Source: Kaistia algarum
GTDB taxonomy: Bacteria > Pseudomonadota > Alphaproteobacteria > Rhizobiales > Kaistiaceae
NCBI RefSeq assembly: GCF_026343945.1
Contig: NZ_JAPKNJ010000001.1
Span: 1,612,001 to 1,676,000, forward strand
DNA: 64,000 bases
Direction of reading: 5' to 3'
In this document: piece by piece, positions 1 through 7,428 of the stretch
How the letters are laid out: each line of letters starts with the position of its first letter
Numbering within the stretch: position 1 is the first letter of the stretch
Position numbers and translations under genes: made by a program
The notes under the pieces: model-generated
Database searches by the model: none
Seen by the model: only the letters and a program-made list of their open reading frames with translations
What the model was told of the DNA's origin: nothing

Positions 1-1024
1 CCCGCGAAATGCCCGCATCGGTCGCGGGCTGCCGTTCCTCATTTGCCATTTTGGCTCCTTTCGGCTGAGGGGATGAAGGGCTCCGGCCCGACGTGGCGCG
101 GGTCGCGAGTTCAGAAAGAACGTCTTCGAACGTTCCGATCCGGTCGACGAGGCCGAGATCGACCGCCTCGCTGCCGAGGAACATCTTGGCTTCGGTGGCA
201 CGGATCATCGCCGGCGAAAGTGCCCGGCGACCGGCTGCGACCGTTTCGACGAACTGGTCATAGAATCCGTCGACCCAGCGCTGCATGTCTTCGCGAACAG
301 CCTCCGGCAACGGCTCGAACGGATTGCCGTCGACCTTGTGAGCCCCGGCGAAGATCATGGTCGGGGTCACGCCGGCCTTGTCCATCTGCCGGGAATAGTC
401 GGCATGCACCATCACGACGCCGATGGATCCTGAAATGCCAGATGGCGTCGTGACGATTTCACTGGCGCCGGACGCGATCGCATAGGCGGCAGAGGCGGCC
501 ATGCCGTTGACCACGGCGACGACGCGCTTCTGCGAGGCGGCCCGACGAACGGCCGCTGCCGCTTCGAACGCACCGACACCCTCGCCGCCGGGGCTCGATA
601 TATCGAGCAGGATCGACGTTGCCCGGGCGTCGGCTAGCGCCGCATCCAACTGATACTTGATGCCCTCATAGGACGTCTGACCGGTCGACATATCCTGCCC
701 GAGCCAAGCGCCGCGATCGACCAGGGCGCCGATCACCGGGATGACGGCGACGCCATTGGCCCGACGATATGGCAGGCGCCGGGATGCGCCCGTGATCGGA
801 TCCTGTTCGATCGCGTCCCCGGCAAAACGGGATGCTTCGACCCCGGCAACGGATAGTTGCCGCATGCCGCTTTCCGGCAAGCTCTCGTCGATCTGCCGCG
901 AAACCGGCAGGGCGCTGATCGGCAGGCGCCCCTGCAACACCGAAAGCAGGATCGGGATCTTGTCCGGATGGACCAGGAGCGGCGTGTTGAGCACCCGCTC
1001 GGCAATTCGCAAGAGCATCGTCAT
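1..1024 (-). CDS. S49 family peptidase, lambda C-like capsid protease (3' end outside window)
   Basis: ClpP/SppA-fold serine protease expected to process the procapsid, as lambda gpC does. The start ATG at 1024 overlaps the portal stop codon (ATGA). In order, the frame shows an N-terminal phage extension, the SSPGG turn, the GMAASAAY segment carrying the likely nucleophile Ser, GSIGVVMVHADY, and AGAHKVDGNP with the likely general-base Lys. About 325 codons lie before an in-frame ATG at 49 preceded by AAGGAG, which may start a nested scaffold protein as in lambda C/Nu3. The frame is still open at position 1, so the C-terminus is unknown. The family assignment is firm; the nested product is inference. 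Confidence 0.85.
   Translation of the reverse strand, partial: MTMLLRIAERVLNTPLLVHPDKIPILLSVLQGRLPISALPVSRQIDESLPESGMRQLSVAGVEASRFAGDAIEQDPITGASRRLPYRRANGVAVIPVIGALVDRGAWLGQDMSTGQTSYEGIKYQLDAALADARATSILLDISSPGGEGVGAFEAAAAVRRAASQKRVVAVVNGMAASAAYAIASGASEIVTTPSGISGSIGVVMVHADYSRQMDKAGVTPTMIFAGAHKVDGNPFEPLPEAVREDMQRWVDGFYDQFVETVAAGRRALSPAMIRATEAKMFLGSEAVDLGLVDRIGTFEDVLSELATRATSGRSPSSPQPKGAKMANEERQPATDAGISR
47..60 (-). promoter_or_regulatory. Internal ribosome-binding site and in-frame ATG inside the protease gene
   Basis: On the minus strand AAGGAG is followed by CCAAA and an ATG at 49, in the same frame as the S49 protease (975 bases, 325 codons, after its start). The peptide continues MANEERQPATDAG to the window edge. 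In lambda an equivalent in-frame start inside gene C makes the Nu3 scaffold. That analogy is the only functional evidence. Confidence 0.45.
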
Positions 1025-2646
1025 GTCTGCGCGTCCTGCTGATCGTTCTGATCCGGCTGCGGGTCCGTCATTCCGGGCTGCGCCGGGGGCGGATCGACCG
1101 ATCCGCCTAATCCGGCGCGTTCGCGTGCCGCTTTTTCACGGCCGAGCTGTTCGGTGACGGTGTCGAAATCCGAGCCGCTGCCACCCGTCCGCTCGTCGAT
1201 TACGTCCTGCCGGGTCCTGACGCCGAGTTCGATATCCTGCTTGTCGGCATCCGATTCCTTTTTCGGATCGAGATTGATCCGAACCGGACCGTTCCAGCGT
1301 GACCGAAGCCATGCCTGCCGGATCAGCGGATCTTCGAAGAAGCCAGCAGCCTCGATCCGGCCGCGGGCAATCGCTTCCTCGATCGCCCATTCATAGATGA
1401 CCTGGCAGAAGTTCCAGGCGAGCCAGGATCGCTTCACCCGGAAGAACTGCCACGCCATTTCCAGCGAGGCCCGGCTTGCCGAATAGGATGCCGTGAAGTG
1501 CTTCACCAGCATCTCGTGACCGATGCCGAGCGCCGCGCCGACCTGCCGGCACAAGGCCATCACGAAACCGTCAAAGGCCTCGTTCGGGCGGCCAGGATTG
1601 GCAATCTTGACGTCCTGCCCGCTGCCGAGCTCGACAATCGCACCCGCATCCTCGAGCGCGATTTCCTTGCGCCGATCGATGACGGGCGACGGATCATCGG
1701 TTCCGACGACGGGCACATCATCGCCGCTGTCGGCATTGGTGACGAACACCGTGAACATTGCCGAGATCAGGGCAGCGGTTGCCTCATAATCCGTGTAGTC
1801 GCCGATCTTCTTCAGCGTCTCGATCACCGGCGCCAGATAGGGGACGCCGCGCACCAGGTCTGGGCGCAGGCGTTCGGCCAGCAGGAAGGCGATCACATCG
1901 CCGCTTGCGGCGTCTCGCGCGGGCTGCGCCTGCCAGGTCAACGGCCCGACACCAAAATCGTCCGGATGCCGACTGGCGACATGGAAGGCCTTCGCCTGCC
2001 CGTTCGCGCCGATCTCGACGCCGCCGGCCATGCTGGCCGTATCCATCTTCCGGTCCGGATTGCAGAGGCGGTCAGACTCGACCAGTTGCACCCTTGTGCC
2101 ATAAACCTCCGATCGGCTGGGCGCGCGCCATTTGCGAACCACCAGAAGATCGCCGCTTTCCAGCACCGACCGGAACGCCAGCTGCTGCATTTCCCAGAAG
2201 CTCTGCGCCGCCGCGAAATCGCAGGTGCGGCAGAATTCCTCGAACTCACGCTCGGCCGTTTTCTGCCATGCCGCCGCTTCATCCTCGCTGAGGTTCAGTA
2301 GCTCGCGATCAATCCGGGAGCGCAGCTGCAGACCATCTCCGACGACGTTGACGGTCGTTGTCTGGATCGCGCCGGTCGCCAACGGATTATTGCGGACCAA
2401 GTCCCGAGACCTGCCGCGCAGATCACTGAGATCGCCGAGCGTATCGGTATTGCCGCTCTTGGCAGCCGGGCGCCATTTGCGCATCGAGCGCTTGTCGCGC
2501 TGCCCGCTCTCATATCCTCCAGCCAGCGCCAGCATGGCGCGCGCACCCATCCGCTCGACGCCGCGGCGCGGATTGAAATAGCCGACGACGCGGTCGAGCA
2601 TCGTCGGACTGGCGTCGACGACGCGACCCTGGAAGCGGAATTTCAT
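1021..2646 (-). CDS. Phage portal protein, lambda B family
   Basis: A 541-residue portal protein, the usual length for the lambda gpB family; it forms the dodecameric DNA entry channel at the capsid vertex. Typical features are the N-terminal RSRDLVRNNPLATGAIQTT block, the GDLLVVRKWR and VQLVESDRL strands, the GVPYLAPVIETLKK helix, and the ASYSASRASLEMAWQFF segment. The C-terminal tail is rich in Pro, Gln and Asp (PPPAQPGMTDPQPDQNDQQ). Its start overlaps the end of the gpW-like gene by four bases and its stop overlaps the protease start, so the head genes are translationally coupled. Confidence 0.92.
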   Translation of the reverse strand: MKFRFQGRVVDASPTMLDRVVGYFNPRRGVERMGARAMLALAGGYESGQRDKRSMRKWRPAAKSGNTDTLGDLSDLRGRSRDLVRNNPLATGAIQTTTVNVVGDGLQLRSRIDRELLNLSEDEAAAWQKTAEREFEEFCRTCDFAAAQSFWEMQQLAFRSVLESGDLLVVRKWRAPSRSEVYGTRVQLVESDRLCNPDRKMDTASMAGGVEIGANGQAKAFHVASRHPDDFGVGPLTWQAQPARDAASGDVIAFLLAERLRPDLVRGVPYLAPVIETLKKIGDYTDYEATAALISAMFTVFVTNADSGDDVPVVGTDDPSPVIDRRKEIALEDAGAIVELGSGQDVKIANPGRPNEAFDGFVMALCRQVGAALGIGHEMLVKHFTASYSASRASLEMAWQFFRVKRSWLAWNFCQVIYEWAIEEAIARGRIEAAGFFEDPLIRQAWLRSRWNGPVRINLDPKKESDADKQDIELGVRTRQDVIDERTGGSGSDFDTVTEQLGREKAARERAGLGGSVDPPPAQPGMTDPQPDQNDQQDAQT

Positions 2647-2867
2647 CCGGGCACCACATAGCGGGTTCGACTGCGGCCGGAGGCGCTGCGCTCAAGCGAA
2701 GCCACGATGCCAGCCCATTTCTCGCGTTGGCCGGCAACTTCGGCGAGGTCGGCCCGCTTCAACCGGCGATCGGCGATCTGGTATTCCTGGTTGGACAGGA
2801 TCGCTTGCTCGGCGGCGATATAGCGCGCGAGCATGTCGCGGGCCGTATCGAGGCTGTAGCTTGCCAT
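2643..2867 (-). CDS. Head-tail joining protein, gpW-like
   Basis: A 74-residue protein placed exactly where lambda W lies, between the large terminase and the portal. The family stabilises packaged DNA and forms part of the head-tail connector. The sequence shows the DTARDMLARYIAAEQAIL helix followed by QEYQIADRRLKRADLAEV, the typical small gpW arrangement. It directly abuts the terminase stop and overlaps the portal start by four bases. Assignment rests on size, motif pattern and synteny. Confidence 0.75.
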   Translation of the reverse strand: MASYSLDTARDMLARYIAAEQAILSNQEYQIADRRLKRADLAEVAGQREKWAGIVASLERSASGRSRTRYVVPG

Positions 2868-4850
2868 TTAGCGCTTCCCCAACTTTGCGAACCGGGACTG
2901 TCGCCGAGGCGGCGCGCTCTTCTTCGGTTCCATTGCCTTGGCGAAGGCCGCGGCGATCTCGGTCGACGGCGGCGTCTCGCGCTCGACGGCGATCACCGGC
3001 GCAACGAAGAGTTCGCCCGTATCGACCGGCACGGAATAAAGCCGGGCCAGCGCCTGCCATTCTTCCCGCGTCTTCCGGGTCAGGCCGAGATGCTCGGCCA
3101 TCGCCATCGCATAGATGCGGGCATCGAGCAGATGGTTCGGTCCGGTCTCTTTCCAGACCCGCGTCGTGCGTCCGCGCACGGTCTGCTCGGCCAAGTATTC
3201 CGCCGTGATCTGCTTGAAGTACGGCAGGTCGTTGTGCTGCCCGAAATGACAGTAGCCAGGCGGGTCGATTTCCTGGCCGGCCTTCCGGCCTTCTTTGCGC
3301 AGGTTCGAATAGAACTCGCCCTTGAGCGACCATCCGCCGACTGGCCACACGCGCGAGCGGCCCTTGAGTTTGGCACCCTTGAGAGTGATCGCGACGTCGG
3401 TCGGCGTGCCGATCGCCGGTCGGTTCCATCCCGGCATGCCCTTGATGGCATAGGCACGATGCCGGCCGCGCGCGAAGGCGTAGACCTGATTGGCGCGGCC
3501 GCCATCGCCGGCGTCGACCGCCATGGCGTCGATCGGGCGGCTGTTGCCGAAGGCATCGACGAACCGCTCGTCATAGACTGCGGCAAGCTTCAGGAAGGCG
3601 CCCGCCTGCGGGTCGGTCGTGTCACCCTCGAGGAACCGCGCCGAGACGGACCATGACTGACGATCCGGCGAGAAGGCGACGATCTCGACCCAGATGCCGG
3701 AGTGCTGAACGTCGGCGCCGGCAACCAGCAAGAGGCCAAGCGGCGGGATGACGCCTTCCTCGTAGTCGTCACGGCGCTCCAGCAGCCGGACATGATCCGG
3801 CGCGTCGCCCTTGATCTCATAGGGGAGGCCGAGGACGTTGTTGAAGAACGACTTCATCTTCTGCTCGTTGCCTTCGGCGAGCAGATATGCCTCGGCGATT
3901 TTGTCCCAGGTCGTGAGCTGCGAGATCAGCGCATCGACATGAAACGAGGGATAGAGCCCCTCGGAATTGGTCGCCACGAAGCGGCCTGACCTGACCAGCG
4001 CCGCCTTCTCGTGATGCTCGATCGGGCGTCCGCAACACGGCGCCACATAATGGGCGCGATAGGGCGGCTTCTTGGCGAAGCGGAGGTTGCCAAACTCCAG
4101 AAAGAGCCCCTCGGCGCATTGCGGGCAATCGATCTGCCAGCGACGCTGATCGCCTCGGCTGTGAAGCGTGTCGATCCGCGAGGCGCCGAGCAGGGTCGGC
4201 GTCGAGAGTGCCAGGATCCGGTAGTCGCCCGTGGCATGGAACGAGATGAACCGCGCCTGAAACAGGTCCCAGGGATCCCCCTGCCCGTCGAGATCATCCG
4301 CCCACTCGTCGACCTCGTCGCCGATGCCGAGCTTCAACGTCTTCGACTTGAGCTCGCCGGCGGCGTTGGCATTGATCAGGCGCAGCGATCCGCCGGGGAA
4401 CGGCTTGGTCGTGACCGTCGAGCCCAAGCCCGAGCGCGAGACTTGGCTGCGAATGCGGGACGACAGCGCCGCGGTCTGCTCGATCGTCGGCGTCAGCTTC
4501 TCGCGGTTGAACTCCTGCACCGCATCGATCGTCGGCAGTGCATATCCGATGCGGCACGGCGCCCCGTCGATATAGGCGCCGGCGAGACCGATGGCCGCCA
4601 CGCTTACGCCGGTCTGGGCGCTCTTGCGCACGGCGACCATCGTGTTGCCGGCGTCCGGACCGAGCGCGTCGACAATATCGGCGACATAGGGCGTCAGCTT
4701 CGGGTCCCAGCGTCCGCCGGCGCGCGGGCCATCGGGTACGAACAGGTTTTCGGTCATCCATACGGACGGCACGAGCGGCTGCGGCGGAGCAATGATCTCC
4801 GCGAGCGCCGCCGCCAAGAGGCCGAGCACGCTGGGAAAGGCGACCGTCAT
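2868..4850 (-). CDS. Phage terminase large subunit, lambda gpA (GpA) family
   Basis: DNA-packaging motor ATPase and nuclease of 660 residues, the typical GpA length. Near residues 50-75 the AVRKSAQTGVS segment matches the variant Walker A region of the family. The middle carries CPQCAEGLFLEFGNL, a zinc-binding-like pair of Cys, with further Cys in YVAPCCGRPIEHH. The C-terminal nuclease part contains LLVAGADVQ and DAMAVDAGDGG acidic strands. The protein ends in a basic tail. It lies 2 bp after the small-subunit-like gene and directly before the gpW gene. Confidence 0.92.
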   Translation of the reverse strand: MTVAFPSVLGLLAAALAEIIAPPQPLVPSVWMTENLFVPDGPRAGGRWDPKLTPYVADIVDALGPDAGNTMVAVRKSAQTGVSVAAIGLAGAYIDGAPCRIGYALPTIDAVQEFNREKLTPTIEQTAALSSRIRSQVSRSGLGSTVTTKPFPGGSLRLINANAAGELKSKTLKLGIGDEVDEWADDLDGQGDPWDLFQARFISFHATGDYRILALSTPTLLGASRIDTLHSRGDQRRWQIDCPQCAEGLFLEFGNLRFAKKPPYRAHYVAPCCGRPIEHHEKAALVRSGRFVATNSEGLYPSFHVDALISQLTTWDKIAEAYLLAEGNEQKMKSFFNNVLGLPYEIKGDAPDHVRLLERRDDYEEGVIPPLGLLLVAGADVQHSGIWVEIVAFSPDRQSWSVSARFLEGDTTDPQAGAFLKLAAVYDERFVDAFGNSRPIDAMAVDAGDGGRANQVYAFARGRHRAYAIKGMPGWNRPAIGTPTDVAITLKGAKLKGRSRVWPVGGWSLKGEFYSNLRKEGRKAGQEIDPPGYCHFGQHNDLPYFKQITAEYLAEQTVRGRTTRVWKETGPNHLLDARIYAMAMAEHLGLTRKTREEWQALARLYSVPVDTGELFVAPVIAVERETPPSTEIAAAFAKAMEPKKSAPPRRQSRFAKLGKR

Positions 4851-4852
4851 CG

Positions 4853-5452
4853 TCAGTTGGCCTTCTCTTCCGGATCGTCACCGGTCGCGCCGGCGGCAAG
4901 ATTGGCGAGGTTGCGGGCCATGCCCTCACGGATGGCGCGGACGCGGCGCTTCAATTCCTCGCGGAGCGCCTGGACGCCGCCTGCGGCCAATGCGCCAGCG
5001 AGATCGTCGGCGAAGCTCGGCAATTGCTCGAGGTCTCGGACCATCAGCTCGCCGACCTTCGCAGCCGACGTCTGGATATCGACAACGTCGCGCAGCCGGC
5101 CCTGCAGGCGACCGATCTCGATCTCCTTCAGGTCGGCGTCGTAGCCTGCCTTGCGCGTAAGCTCCTGCGTGTAGGTCGGATCCTTCGATCCGGGTTCCGA
5201 CACATCATCCGGCTCAGTCGAGCGACGCCCGCGAACGCGGGCAACCGTCTCGCGGGCGACGATCTTTGCCGGATCGGTCGCTTCCTGCGTGACGCTGTCC
5301 CATGCGGCCAGGTTCACCATGGTGCGACCGTCTTCGGTTCGCGTCGTGATCAGCCCACTCTCGACGAAGCGCTTGAGCCGCTTCGAAATCGCGGGCTGCG
5401 ACACGCCCTTGATCCGCGCGAGTTCGGAAACGCTGACGTCCATAACCCTCAT
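4853..5452 (-). CDS. Putative terminase small subunit (winged HTH, Nu1-like)
   Basis: A 199-residue protein immediately upstream of the large terminase. The N-terminus is a winged helix-turn-helix (VSELARIKGVSQPAISKRLKRF followed by a GLITTRTEDGR wing), as expected for a protein that recognises the packaging site. The centre is charged and probably coiled coil (ADLKEIEIGRLQGRLRDVV), and the C-terminus is helical and acidic. An in-frame ATG at 5443 is an alternative start with GAGGG close before it. Four GGTTATG repeats overlap the start. Function is inferred from position and fold; a transcription regulator is the alternative. Confidence 0.65.
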   Translation of the reverse strand: MRVMDVSVSELARIKGVSQPAISKRLKRFVESGLITTRTEDGRTMVNLAAWDSVTQEATDPAKIVARETVARVRGRRSTEPDDVSEPGSKDPTYTQELTRKAGYDADLKEIEIGRLQGRLRDVVDIQTSAAKVGELMVRDLEQLPSFADDLAGALAAGGVQALREELKRRVRAIREGMARNLANLAAGATGDDPEEKAN

Positions 5453-5475
5453 AACCCCATAACCGGGTCATAACC
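5441..5475. repeat. Four direct repeats of CATAACC / GGTTATG at the small-terminase start
   Basis: CATAACC begins at 5441, 5450, 5458 and 5469 (GGTTATG on the minus strand), with spacings of 9, 8 and 11 bases. The cluster overlaps and precedes the start of the HTH protein that is probably the small terminase. By analogy with the lambda R sites bound by gpNu1 it could be a packaging recognition site; it could equally be an autoregulatory operator. Confidence 0.5.
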
Positions 5476-5607
5476 CAGCTTTTTCAACGGTTTACTAGAG
5501 AAATGCCGGGGTTCGAATTACCCGCGGGTGGGTTGGATGCCAGAGGGACCCAACGCGGTTATGGCCATCAAATGGCCTTGTCAGGATATCGGCGCCTTGC
5601 CAGCATC

Positions 5608-6345
5608 TCAGCGTCCGGCCTGGCGCTTGAAGACGCGGCGGAGCGCGTTGTCGATCTCGATCGGGAAGCGCAGCCTCGCGAAGCCTTCGCCCTCGCCGAA
5701 GAAGTCGAACCGCTTCCGATAGTCGACAGCCTCGACGAAGATCAGGACGGGAACGACGCTACGACCCTCTCGCTTCCACACGCCCGGAGCCAGATGGCCA
5801 CCAGGTGCAGCGACGAAGTAGTTGTACTTGCGGTAGCGCTTGTTGCGCTTCGCCGACGCGGCTGTCTTGTTGGCCGTGTAGCCGACCTCGCCGAAGGCTT
5901 TCACCTCGGCAAGGATGCGGACCATCATCGGGCCAGAGACGTTGCCATGCGCATCGAGCGGCGCACCGGAGCCCGGCACCCAAAAGCCCCTGTTGCCAGA
6001 GAGGCCAGCCAGTGCGAACGCCCGTTCCGAACGCTTCTGCCGTCGCGACCCACCCATCACCTGAGCAAGCAGGTACTTTCCGGCTGGCGTGCCCTTCGGC
6101 GCGAAATCCTTGAAGAAGACCGCGGACTCAAGCCGGTCCCGCGTCGCCTGCTGCACGAACATGCCGTTCAGCGTGAACGGGGTCGGCCGATCGAACACCT
6201 TCTCCATTTCAAGCCGCAGATGCTTCCGCGTCTCGGCAGCGGTGAAGTTGAGCGCCTTCGGCAGCTCACGCTCGAATTCCTTCTGATCGAGGAAGAGCGC
6301 TCGCCTCGCCTCATCGATATTCGACTTGATCGAGATGGTCAGCAT
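5608..6345 (-). CDS. Putative phage virion protein (minor tail Z / gp10-like), uncertain
   Basis: A 245-residue protein beginning MLTISIKSNIDEARRAL. The start at 6345 is chosen because TAAGG lies just upstream and a rho-independent terminator sits at 6361-6392, which would fall inside any longer reading frame. The N-terminal half has amphipathic helices (FERELPKALNFTAAETRKHL) and FDRPTPFTLNGMFVQQATR. The C-terminal half is beta-rich and basic (KYNYFVAAPGGHLAPGVW), ending in a helix. This layout resembles tail-completion or minor tail proteins, but the position upstream of terminase is unusual. The gene is probably a structural component; the exact role is not recognised. Confidence 0.5.
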   Translation of the reverse strand: MLTISIKSNIDEARRALFLDQKEFERELPKALNFTAAETRKHLRLEMEKVFDRPTPFTLNGMFVQQATRDRLESAVFFKDFAPKGTPAGKYLLAQVMGGSRRQKRSERAFALAGLSGNRGFWVPGSGAPLDAHGNVSGPMMVRILAEVKAFGEVGYTANKTAASAKRNKRYRKYNYFVAAPGGHLAPGVWKREGRSVVPVLIFVEAVDYRKRFDFFGEGEGFARLRFPIEIDNALRRVFKRQAGR

Positions 6346-6360
6346 CCTGACCTTAGAAGC

Positions 6361-6392
6361 AAAAAGCCCGGCCTGCATCTCTGCAGCCGGGC
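6361..6392 (-). terminator. Rho-independent terminator before the packaging genes
   Basis: On the minus strand a GC-rich stem (GCCCGGCTGCA pairing with TGCAGGCCGGGC, one bulged base, GAGA loop) is followed directly by TTTTT. It lies after the NusG-like gene and before the late structural genes, so reading through it would be needed to express the head operon from upstream. Confidence 0.8.
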
Positions 6393-6509
6393 CATGCGTC
6401 GCCATGGGCGAGGAGCGGGCTTGCCGTCCTCAGGATCTGGTGGCAAGGATCCCGGAGGGCTTGCGCCTCTCCGTCTCACACGATCATCCAGGTCGTCCTG
6501 TAGCAAGAG

Positions 6510-7112
6510 CTATGCCAAGATTCGCAAAAGGTCAATCGGCAGTTTTATCGACCGCCTTCCTTTCGGTCCGAGGGCGATGATCTCAGCCTGCCGTCCAGCG
6601 ATCCTTTCGACGCGCCCTTCATAGCCCTGGTGACCGCCAGCGGCGATGCTGACCCTGTCCCCGACCTGAAACTCGACAGCATTGGACCCGATCGTCTCGT
6701 CGAACATCTTCATGTCCTCCGCCGCCATCAGCCTGCCAATATCCTCCGCATCGACACGCACCGGGACATCGCCATTCGACACGACGAGAATGCCGAGAAT
6801 GTCGTCGATCGCGCGCACGAGGGTCCAGTTGCGCGGGTCCGGCACGACCTCGAAGAACACATAGCCGCGGAACAGCGCGGCGCTCTTGCGTCGGGCATGC
6901 CGGCGCACGCGCACGAAGCGGGTCCGCATCGGCACATAGGCGCGAAAGCCCAGCGCCTTGATCTCATCGGCGACGCCGACCTCGCGCCCCGTCATGACAT
7001 GCGCCACATACCAGAACGCCTCGCCCCAGCGCTGTTCCAGCACCGGGCCATCGGCCGCCAGATGCGGCAATGCCGCCACGATGTCGCCGATCTTCCATCC
7101 GCCCGCGTTCAT
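6510..7112 (-). CDS. NusG/RfaH-like transcription antitermination protein
   Basis: A 200-residue NusG-family protein. The NGN domain begins near residue 33 (FWYVAHVMTGREVGVADEI) and includes the basic VRVRRHARRKSAALFRGYVF strand. A KOW domain follows (FQVGDRVSIAAGGHQGYEG, about residues 146-185). NusG paralogues bind RNA polymerase and increase processivity. The start at 7112 has GGAGGGCGCGAGC before ATG. The gene is the last one before a terminator that precedes the head genes, so it is a good candidate for a late-gene antiterminator. The family is clear; the role is inference. Confidence 0.8.
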   Translation of the reverse strand: MNAGGWKIGDIVAALPHLAADGPVLEQRWGEAFWYVAHVMTGREVGVADEIKALGFRAYVPMRTRFVRVRRHARRKSAALFRGYVFFEVVPDPRNWTLVRAIDDILGILVVSNGDVPVRVDAEDIGRLMAAEDMKMFDETIGSNAVEFQVGDRVSIAAGGHQGYEGRVERIAGRQAEIIALGPKGRRSIKLPIDLLRILA

Positions 7113-7131
7113 GCTCGCGCCCTCCGTTCCG

Positions 7132-7149
7132 GTCCAACCTGTCCAACCT
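7132..7149. repeat. Tandem 9-bp repeat, array 1 (GTCCAACCT x2)
   Basis: Two perfect head-to-tail copies of GTCCAACCT at 7132-7140 and 7141-7149, 20-37 bases upstream of the NusG-like start on the minus strand. The same unit recurs at 7206-7232 and, inverted, at 7318-7344. Confidence 0.85.
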
Positions 7150-7205
7150 TGAAGAAGAAAAAAGAGAAGGCTGGACCAGCCGAAAGCCGCAGCGCTCCGC
7201 CGTTT

Positions 7206-7232
7206 GTCCAACCTGTCCAACCTGTCCAACCT
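7206..7232. repeat. Tandem 9-bp repeat, array 2 (GTCCAACCT x3)
   Basis: Three perfect tandem copies of GTCCAACCT. Together with array 3 (7318-7344) this forms a perfect 27-bp inverted repeat separated by 85 bp. It lies in the 316-bp gap between the helicase gene and the NusG-like gene. Confidence 0.9.
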
Positions 7233-7317
7233 GTTTCAGCCGGCCGAAAAACACTCCGATCCCGGAGAGCGGGAACCGGCGGCCGAAATGGTCCCCTTTC
7301 GCGCCTGCGCGAGGAAA

Positions 7318-7344
7318 AGGTTGGACAGGTTGGACAGGTTGGAC
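7318..7344. repeat. Tandem 9-bp repeat, array 3 (AGGTTGGAC x3, inverted orientation)
   Basis: Three perfect tandem copies of AGGTTGGAC, the reverse complement of the unit in arrays 1 and 2. Iteron-like arrays beside primase and helicase genes suggest a replication origin. Operator sites or an RNA element recognised by an antitermination complex are alternatives. Confidence 0.9.
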
Positions 7345-7367
7345 CGACCCTTGAAATCATTGGTGAA

Positions 7368-7414
7368 TTATGGTCCGGCCTTGGTGGCGTGGTCCGACTT
7401 AGGCCGGACCATAA
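7368..7414. repeat. 13-bp perfect inverted repeat downstream of the helicase gene
   Basis: TTATGGTCCGGCC at 7368-7380 and GGCCGGACCATAA at 7402-7414 are perfect inverted copies with a 21-bp spacer that holds a third GGTCCG. No T-tract follows on either strand, so it is not a typical terminator. A protein-binding site or part of an origin is possible. Confidence 0.8.
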
Positions 7415-7428
7415 GAGCTTGATACGGC

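Noticed and set aside
6346..6405. A longer N-terminus for the virion-like protein starting at 6405
   Set aside because: The rho-independent terminator at 6361-6392 would lie inside the coding sequence, and a better ribosome site precedes 6345.
7132..7344. CRISPR array
   Set aside because: The 9-bp units are directly adjacent with no spacers and appear in both orientations, unlike CRISPR repeats.
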